64,000 nt of DNA, taken from the NCBI GenBank assembly GCA_946406115.1, contig OX291558.1:18654205-18718204 (forward strand), written 5' to 3'. Shown here piece after piece: positions 56,564 through 64,000 of the stretch; the stretch's first letter is position 1, and every line of letters starts with the position of its first letter. The translations under genes and the position numbers were made by a program. The notes under the pieces are model-generated. The model had not been told where the DNA came from and made no database searches. It saw only the letters and a list, made by a program, of their open reading frames with translations. The stretch comes from Apoda limacodes. Lineage: Eukaryota; Arthropoda; Insecta; Lepidoptera; Limacodidae.

Positions 56564-58477
56564 TTTTTTACTAAAGTTACTCGTAGTAACGCAACCCTGG
56601 GGGCTGTTCAAAAACCGACTGAGGCGAGTAGAGTTATGACTCAACCCGTTCAAACTAGGTGCCGTTCAAAAACGCTTAGAGTTGTTACCCTAGTGTTGAC
56701 TCAAGTGAACCGTACTCGACGCGGGTTCGACGGAGTTGACGGCCATTTTTGATAAAAAAGGTCAAAACAATGTTTCCGAATAAAGATATTATTAGAAGTT
56801 ATAATGCATTTTAATGACTTGTATTCGGAGTGTTTTAAACTTGAAAAATTGTTTTTTTTTAATGTTTTCACTGCACTATTAAGTTTTAGTTTTTCTTAAG
56901 ATTCTTCAGTAAATCGTCCTAAATTATTCAAAATTCAGAACGTAAAGTTTAGTTGTTTAAAAACATAAACCCTATTTATTTTTAATTTTTTTGTCATAAA
57001 ACCATAAAAGTAGAGAACTCAATGAAACCACTTCAAAATGGAAAACAATATTGTAAATGATTAAATAAAGAATAACAATAAGTTTTACAAAAATAAAAAT
57101 TAAACCAGCAAGTTAGGTACTTTCTAGTTGGTGGAAACCTTTTTGAAAAAAACAAGATGATATTTGACATCTTGTTCATACTCAAATATTGTCAAGAAAA
57201 AACTAAAATTGCAATTGAAGTTTAGTGTTTTCTTGGCCCTACATTGGTACTTCAAATTAAAATATGGCCTTAAAATGGGCAAAATTCCTAAAAGTGGAAA
57301 CATTGATTTAACTTGACAGATGCAACTCGGTTAGCCGTACAAAACCTTTAGGGTAGCGTAACGAACCCGATGACGTCATTTTTAACTCAAGTTACTCGTT
57401 TTTGAACGCAACCCTGGGGGCCGTTCAAAAACCGACTGAGTCGAGTAGAGTTATGACTCGAACCGTTCATAAACTAACTGAGTTCCAACCCTAATCCGTT
57501 CAAAAACGCGTAGAGTTGTTACCCTATGGTTGGCTCAAGTGAACCGTACTCGACTTGGGTTCGTCGGAGTAGGCGGCCATATTTGATTAAAATGGTCAAA
57601 GCAATGTTTCCGTATTAAGAAAATTAGTAAATTTATTTTTATGACTTTTGTATTTGGAGTTTTTTAGTAATAAAAGATTTTTAAGTATTTCCACTCCACT
57701 ACTAAGGGTTCAGTTTTTTCTTAGAATCTTTAGTGAATAACCCTAAATGCCTTAAAATAGTGTTAAAATATTGATTTTAGGCTTAAATTTTAGCTGTTTA
57801 GAAATACTCCTATTTTCATTTTAGTTTTTGTTAAATAAAATCTAACAATAAAATAAACCGCGATTCAAGTGTTTAGAATGCAAACACAACGTTACAACTA
57901 CAAAAAGGTAAACATTGTTAACATACTGATAAATAAATAGTATTATAATATACTTAATAATAATGGTAAGTTTTATTAAAATATAAGTATAATCAAAACA
58001 AAAGAATTTACCAAGTTCCCACCTAGTTTATGAAAACTTAATTCAAAAAAGCAAGAAGGAAATTATTAGTTTGTTCTCACTCAAAGTCCAAAAAATAGCC
58101 TAAAACTTTATTTAAATTTTAGTTTTCCGTAGGCCTTACATAGGTATTTCAAATAAAAAAAATGCCCCTACAAGGTCGAAATTCCTAGAAGTGGAAACAT
58201 TGATTAAAACTTGACAGATGTAACTCGGTTAGCCGTTCAAAAACTATAGGGTAGAGTAAGGAACCCGATGACGTCATTTTTTACTCGAGTTACTCGTTTT
58301 TGAACGCAACCCTGATGGTTCGTATCTACTATGCTACCATAGAGAAAACAAAAACTACGTACCGTACGGAGCAGTGTTGCCAACGTAGGCTATTTTTCGC
58401 CATTTAGACTACTCTAACATACTCAAAGACTCAGGTAATGTATGAATATAAAGTTTATGACGTCACGATGATGACAT

Positions 58478-58614
58478 CGGAAAAAAATGAACCGCTGGAC
58501 CGATTTTTTTCAGACTCTTTTCAGATCTAAGTCATGACGTGGCGTATCGATTGATATGGTCATCAAATAATTCGGTCCAGTAGTTTTAGAGAAAACCGAG
58601 CAGAAAGAAAGTAC

Positions 58615-58653
<39 letters not shown>

Positions 58654-58763
58654 TCACTCTAAAAATGATTGCAAATGATTCTCCGAGTCATGAAACGTAA
58701 AGAAAACACAAAAATATCGATTTCGATTTTCGGACCTATTACAATAACTTCCCAAGAGAAGTT
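58478..58763. mobile_element. MITE with internal CA microsatellite (copy 3)
   Basis: Blocks GAACCGCTGGACCGATTTTT, CGTGGCGTATCGATTGATAT, a CA run (about 58622-58649) and the right end CTTCCCAAGAGAAGTT. The left terminal repeat is missing. It cuts the RAG1-like frame that ends at 58765. Confidence 0.7.
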
Positions 58764-58764
58764 A

Positions 58765-59700
58765 AAAAGTATATTTTGAGCACAATCTTGCCTGCTTCTT
58801 TTTTGCGAATGATGTTCCTGGAACCTCCTAAAATCGTTGTTTCGAGACTCTGAGGCTTCTTGCGAAAGAATCCTATTCGGCACATTATGATTTGTCTCGA
58901 TTATGTCAGCCCCGTGTATTAACATTTTATGTGCGGTTGACGTGTAGTACCTTATAATTAGTACCAGTCGTATAATTCCACGTACTTTTTTGCTGTTTTG
59001 CGGGAAAAATCTTTAAATTTGATTACGTCGATGTTCTCACCAAATGTTATTGCTTGCAAAATCATAGCAAATCTTTAAATCAGCTCTTTATCCAACCCGG
59101 TAATAGATGCAGTTTTATTAGGAAACTCGAAAACTTTCTTGCAATATTTTCGTCATTGGTAGTTCCCGAACCTTGTTTCACCATATCAATTAAGTGATTG
59201 AGCTCGTCATTGAATTTGTTTTATGTTTAAGCGTCGATCATTGTCATCATTAGTTAATGAGTCACCCAGTTACTATTACTGCACTTTGTGGGGATAAGGG
59301 CCTTAATATCATCATTCATTTGTCTTTTATGATCAATGACAACTGCTTCGCTCTTCTTTTAGAAGTAAATTGAACTGGACGTCAATACAAAACTGAGTAT
59401 GGTTTTGGGTTAATATTAGTAGCACCAAGGAGGTCATGAAAATGCTTGAATCGTCTTGCTTACTTTCAATTTTATGCTTGTATCGGCTATGGTTGGAAGC
59501 ACCACCAAATCCCCAATTGGATATCAGCTTTAGCTGTTTATTCATTAAGAACCTTCCCGAATGGCAGCCTCTAGCAACGTAATATATTGCTGCCTTGTCA
59601 GTTTTAGTGAAAGAAGCAATCTAAGCGCTTTTTTTGGTGTAAATATGAATGTTTTACTGGTTTTACTAATTTTAACGGCTGCTGCAGGATTTTGCATCAT
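58765..59700 (-). pseudogene. RAG1-like (Transib-type) transposase, decayed
   Basis: On the minus strand, in order: a conserved-looking ALRLLLSLKLTRQQY patch (about 59620), NWGFGGASNHSRYKHKIE plus SSIFMTSLVLLILT (59520-59410) at the place of the first catalytic Asp, ASITGLDKELI (about 59110), YTSTAHKMLIHGADIIE and ILSQEASESRNNDFRRF (58955-58810). The last block parallels the RAG1 end around its catalytic Glu (SEGNESGNKLFRRF in the human protein). The first Asp appears replaced by Gly and several stops and frameshifts interrupt the chain, so it is inactive. The CA-type MITE at 58478-58763 removed its very end. Confidence 0.65.
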
Positions 59701-60845
59701 ATATTCGATCACAGATGCGATATCCTAATATGCCAATTCAATGGAATCTTCGCCTGTATGGTCATCAGATCTTCTCTTTTTATCAAATCAAATCAAATTA
59801 TCAAGAACGGTTGGTTTTCTTTCACCTCTGGAAAGCAGCTCGAGTAAATCTCCGTCAAAATTCTTTGAGTTACTCGATCTTCAGCCGAAAGACAATCTAA
59901 TTTATACCTACCCGTGACCAAGGCTGGTGTAACCCAGCCGAAACGTCGGGAAAAAGGTTTTTTGCCAAATAACAACGCGTTTAATCCCGTTTTACTATTT
60001 TACATTAGAAATGGAACGCATAAATTTAAAAACTTATATTAGAAAGACAATCGCCTATGTAGGATACAATTGCACCAAACAATACATGATTAAATGGAGT
60101 ACTCTCACTTTTTAGAAGAACAAACAATTCTAAATTGGTGATTAAGCTTTCCATTCTAAGATTTTATAGTCGCAGCGTAAAGATTTAATGTTAGCAGTTA
60201 CCTACACACAGTTGTGAACAATTTAAATTTTAAAGCAAAAATTTAGCCCTTTTATTGCAAAAAGTCGATAATTAGTTAACTACCCTTATTAAAGTTTTGA
60301 AAGATGTGCTAATGAAAATTAATAATTGTCAAGAACATTTTTTAGAACTCATAGCACAGCACAACTAATCAACAAATAAACAACAAAATAAAAAAAAACA
60401 AATTAGCTTTCTTCAAAATGTGAATGATTTCTATATTTGGCATTGTTGCGCGATATTCCAAATCATTTATTTTAATCATATATTCAGACCTATTAGAAGA
60501 CTAAACAATGTGTTATTTGGTACTTTGGTTGGATGCAAAGTTTTAAAATTCATTTTGTGTTGATGAATATATAGCTCAAACATAGTTGTCTAATTGTGGG
60601 TGTACCATAAACCTCTGCCTACTTCTTTGGGGAAAAGGAGTGATGTTATTTAATTGATATAATGTCAAAACCCTTCTTCTTCAACTTCAACACTAAAAGG
60701 AACCGTTTCATATGTAAAAATAAATAAAATGCTTTGTCGTGAATGACTGACGGATCAACGTACAGCCTAAAGCGCTGATCGTAGATACCTGAAACTTGGA
60801 GGGTGTGTTCTTTGTATGACACAGGCATCCGATAGGAAAGGATTT
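59701..60845. other. no gene; possible repeat at 59920-60000
   Basis: CTGGTGTAACCCAGCCGAAA then CGTCGGGAAAAAGG near 59922 resembles the end of a dispersed repeat; class not known. Otherwise AT-rich without features. Confidence 0.35.
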
Positions 60846-61135
60846 TCCGAAAGTGGAGTCGGACTCGCGCAATAAGGGTAAACTGATTTTAATGAAATTT
60901 TGGTTAGTTGTTATGCACACGCCGGGGAAGGTTTCTGAGTAATAAAAAAAGGGTCAAGTGCGAGTCAGACAGGGTCAAGTGCGAGTCGGACTCGCGTAAT
61001 AAGGGTAAACCGATTGTAATAAAATTTTGGTAAGTTGTTATGCACGCGCCGGGAAAGTTTTGTGAATCAGTACAACCCTTTCATAATAGGTTGGTGCGGC
61101 AGTTGTTTAAAAAATAGAAATAACGTTCGCCGGGT
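60846..61135 (+). repeat. dispersed repeat (family F), head duplicated
   Basis: GTCGGACTCGCGCAATAAGG then AAATTTTGGTTAGTTGTTAT, repeated about 130 bp later as GTCGGACTCGCGTAATAAGG and AAATTTTGGTAAGTTGTTAT. It ends GCCGGGTCAGCTAGTG. Confidence 0.6.
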
Positions 61136-61729
61136 CAGCTAGTGTAAAAATAAATTTAAATGATTTAAAAAAAACGGCATCGATAACCGTTATGTAGAGT
61201 ATAGCAAAAAATCATAAATAATTAGTACTTTAACCACCTGTAAGGATATTACTGTTTTCCTTGCCGTTAAAGAGATACCTAACTGGAATTTTCATACAAA
61301 TTTTTCGTAGAAAAATTATAAGTAGTTTCTTCGTTTCTGTTTAGAATTAACTCGGTTTTCATTATTAAATATATTAATAACTAATAGAAGCAATATCCGG
61401 CAAACGTTGGATTATGGATTATTGAATGTTCGAAGATACAATATTTCTTTCTAACCACTCCACGCAATTTACGTAGGGTTGCCAGATCGAATGACTATAT
61501 TATCGGAAAGAAAGAGAAAAAATCAATGATTCGGGATTTTGGGACTTTGGTCGGGAGAAACAAAAATAAAATCAAATTAAAATAAATATATTGAAAACAA
61601 CAACATTTAACATTATTCTTACATCGTCCGCTGCCGATAGAAATGTTTACATCAATAAATACTTACAAAAAAAATAGCATATGGTTTTCTCAGTATCGAT
61701 ACCATTATATCATCATTAATCAACGAAAT
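61136..61729. other. no feature seen
   Basis: AT-rich. GGGTTGCCAGATCGAATG near 61475 resembles a hAT MITE end, but no partner end was found. Confidence 0.4.
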
Positions 61730-62250
61730 TTAATAAAGTAATTTATTTTTTAGCTTGTCACATGTATTTTGTGTACTTTTCACAGATTTAACAATTATTT
61801 GTCCTTTTTCACTATTTAAAGAAGACTTGAAAATCAAACAATTTTCCTCAAAATTGAGTCGAATCATTATCTCGGCTTTTATTAAATCCATGCACATTCG
61901 GTTCCTTTCTTTTGTGTAAAGATGTTTAGTAAACTCTTTCACAATAAGTATTGCTTACTGGAAGGGACAACACGAAACACATATTTTTTTTTAAACTACT
62001 AATAAAATAAGCCCATATTTTGTCATTGAACATTTTTATTTTTCCTTTTAAGAAATACCTGTTTTTGGATTCAAATACTGGACAGCATAAGGGTAGGTTT
62101 TTGCGCTTCCAACATTTGACGCATCGTTTGCTATTGAAAAATATTCTGCTTCTTTGAAATCTTGGACAACTTTCTCAATGGCATGTGGAGACAGAACGTT
62201 TCGCGCTATAGCTGCAGCTGCAGCTTTAGTGTATATAGTGTATATATTGT
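61730..62250 (-). pseudogene. hAT-like transposase remnants
   Basis: The minus frame at 62250-62050 has ARNVLSPHAIEKVVQDF and FSIANDASNVGSAKTYPYAV, which resembles the segment holding the first catalytic Asp in hAT/DUF4371-type transposase-derived proteins. The frame at 61942-61730 has ERNRMCMDLIKAEIMIRLNF, like the C-terminal part of the same group. The middle is missing and there are stops between, so it is dead. Assignment is by recalled similarity. Confidence 0.5.
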
Positions 62251-62689
62251 GGGTATTAAAGGGAAGTGTTGCATAGTTGATTAAAAACAATTAATTTTTT
62301 TAGGTCCTGAAGTAACTTTTTTCCCAAGTGCATACCTACCTTGCGAGTTTTTACCTGTTTTTTTTACAGATGAATATTTTGTGTCCCGGGACTTTAAACT
62401 TTTAAAACTGTTAAAAGATAAAAAAAATAGCGCTTTACCATTGCTTTCAACCAAAATTATTTTAAACCAAACCGGTTTATGTTTTTTTAGATATCTATAA
62501 TAATTCTTATTTACTGTTACACAAGTATGACATAGGTCGAATCTAGACACTGGTTTAAGCGATCAAAATTGTTAAGTTATACATATGTGTGTAAGTGCAT
62601 ACATACAAATCAATTGATACAACTTTACCTACACTACGAGTGAAATACAAGCAAAGCAATATATAAAATTTGTATGTGTAGGTATATGC
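62251..62689. other. no recognised feature
   Basis: A minus frame at 62550-62281 abuts the hAT-like remnant and could be a decayed part of it, but I see no motif. Confidence 0.35.
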
Positions 62690-62860
62690 TCTGGTCCTCG
62701 ATTAAGTAAGTTGTTGCTAGCAATTCTCGATAGAAATAAGATATAAATTGCGGTTTCGCGACAATTGATGAAATTCATACGTAATTTCAAATGCGCAATG
62801 TATATCTTATTTCTATGGATTTTAAACGAGAATTGTTGCAACTTTACGTAATCGACACAC
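62690..62860. mobile_element. palindromic MITE-like hairpin
   Basis: TCGATTAAGTAAGTTGTTGC, CAATTCTCG and ATAGAAATAAGATATA on the left are inverted on the right (TATATCTTATTTCTAT, CGAGAATTGTTGCAACTTTA, CGTAATCGA), with a 10-12-base insert in the right arm. Almost the whole element folds back. Confidence 0.7.
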
Positions 62861-64000
62861 TGAAGTAAGAAATCAGTTAAAATAATAAAACGTTAATGTA
62901 TTTTCATAAAATATTTCCAATCTTTTAATTTAACACTCTTAAGTATAACAGTACTCTTTGCTCTATCGAAGTTTTATAATTATTAGGGCTCTAACACACA
63001 AATGATCACTCATGTCACCGATAGGTAGTGTCAAACGACCTTTTGCCATCGACGCATTGAATCAACGACTGTTGCCTACTACCTTCATCGCCCTATGACT
63101 TTGCAGATCAGGACAGCGTCATTTTGATTTTTAAACTGAAAAGTTATTATTTCAAGACACCTAGCGTTCATATATTATAGATTTTGAAGACGAAATAAAT
63201 AATGCTTTTGCGGCGACAGGTGTCGATAATGCACGGACATTCTACGAATATCGACGTGAACTGCCTCTCGACTGTTAGAGTCATTATTATTAAAATAAGG
63301 TGCATTTTGTTCACTGCTTCAATGCGTTTAATGTCATAATTCCAGCAAACTTAAAAAGACAAATTCTGCATGACCCATAATACAAATGGATGGATGGATG
63401 ATTCTCTGTAGTTAAATTGACATTAAGCGCATAATGTACATTATGTCGGTAAACAAAACGTCAGTATAAACAACATTTGATATTGACCTATGAGAACAAT
63501 ATAAATAATTAATACTTTTTACAAATAGTAACATATCATAAATCAAAACATGTCTTTTCTATTGTAAAATAATTAAATGGTGATAAATTTTCAAAGATCC
63601 ATATTAGCTTATGTGTATCTACTAATGTGCTGCGTAATATTTTAGTTAAGAGATTTTGACGCGTCATTTGGACAGGGCCTAAAGTGTAAATAAATAAATA
63701 TGTTTATTAAAATTATGCAGTAATCCAACTTTGAATGTTTGTGATCCAATCACGTATAAACGGCTGAATGGATTTGGATGTTAGGCACAAAGTAGATCAT
63801 GTCCTGTATACTTACACATGATATTTTTATCCCAATTGAGTGATCCCAAGGGAGTAGATTTTTAATAAATAGCTAGTGTGTAAATAAAAGAAAGGACATT
63901 CAGAGGTCATCGTTGATACGTGGCTGAGAGACGAGGAAGTAGAAGACATAATTGAGAGATGGGTGTAATGATGAACAATGCTTATGCATTTCATACGACG
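62861..64000. other. no feature seen
   Basis: AT-rich. TGGATGGATGGATGA near 63388 is a short microsatellite. Near 63720-63860, CACGTATAAACGGCTGAATG then GATTTGGATGTTAGGCACA may be a decayed LEP1-type repeat. Confidence 0.4.

Larger units (their letters stand above)
55435..58314. mobile_element. three head-to-tail copies of one inverted-repeat element
   Basis: Copies run 55435-56599, 56598-57416 and 57416-58314. Each starts GGGGCCGTTCAAAAAC (copy 2: GGGGCTGTTCAAAAAC). Copies 2 and 3 end TCGTTTTTGAACGCAACCCTG-like and copy 1 is shortened there (CGTAGTAACGCAACCCTG); the two ends are imperfect inverted repeats. At both junctions the sequence is CCCTGGGGGC, so each later copy lacks the first two bases (CA) of copy 1. 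ATG flanks the whole array (55432-55434, 58315-58317), a possible 3-bp target duplication as in PIF/Harbinger elements. No transposase is present. Copy 1 is longer because of two insertions. Confidence 0.75.

Noticed and set aside
1..64000. CRISPR array, bacterial operon or prophage
   Set aside because: No regular spacer-repeat pattern, and the gene structures have spliceosomal introns.

Overview
This is an AT-rich, repeat-dense nuclear window from an insect, almost certainly a lepidopteran. The evidence is two genes with short GT-AG introns and insect-like proteins, tRNA-derived SINEs, Helitron-like elements starting CTACTAATATTATAAATG and ending CTAG, and many non-LTR retrotransposon tails of kinds common in moths and butterflies. 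I saw no bacterial genes, operons, CRISPR array or organellar sequence, and I cannot name the species.

Two host genes can be assembled, both on the minus strand. The first (9281 down to 2153, six coding exons, 512 codons) is a single-pass zona pellucida (ZP) domain protein of the apical matrix/cuticle class. It has a signal peptide, four ZP-N cysteines, a ZP-C module, an RRAR furin-type site, one membrane segment and a Ser-rich tail. The second (55101 down to 53381, three coding exons, 151 codons) is a four-helix protein that I identify as an HRG-1/SLC48A1-type haem transporter. All introns are GT-AG and all phases agree.

Layout: 1-985, retrotransposon tails; 2003-9281, ZP gene with repeats in its introns and a MITE just after its stop; 9551-36000, a gene desert with LINE 3' ends (family A), RTE remnants, SINEs, Helitron-like elements and MITEs; 36030-36850, a collapsed BEL/Pao element; 36871-39900, a three-layer nest (repeat B, then a 2.7-kb inverted-repeat transposon, then a jockey-type LINE); 40738-44700, a mariner-type MITE followed by a foldback-like element with a 104-bp palindromic tandem repeat; 46340-46635, a hAT-type MITE; 47741-50733, an inverted-repeat element split by a CR1/jockey-type LINE; 53381-55101, HRG-1; 55435-58314, three head-to-tail copies of one inverted-repeat element starting 334 bp upstream of the HRG-1 ATG; 58765-59700, a dead RAG1-like (Transib-type) transposase; 61730-62250, remnants of a hAT-like transposase; the rest AT-rich sequence without recognisable features.

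The two host genes show no functional link. The most unusual content is in the mobile DNA: the 104-bp higher-order array with palindrome TGACAGCTGTCA, the tandem trimer next to HRG-1 carrying a CRE-type TGACGTCA in each copy, and the RAG1-like remnant. Family letters (A to J) are local labels for repeats that recur inside this window. No database search was possible.
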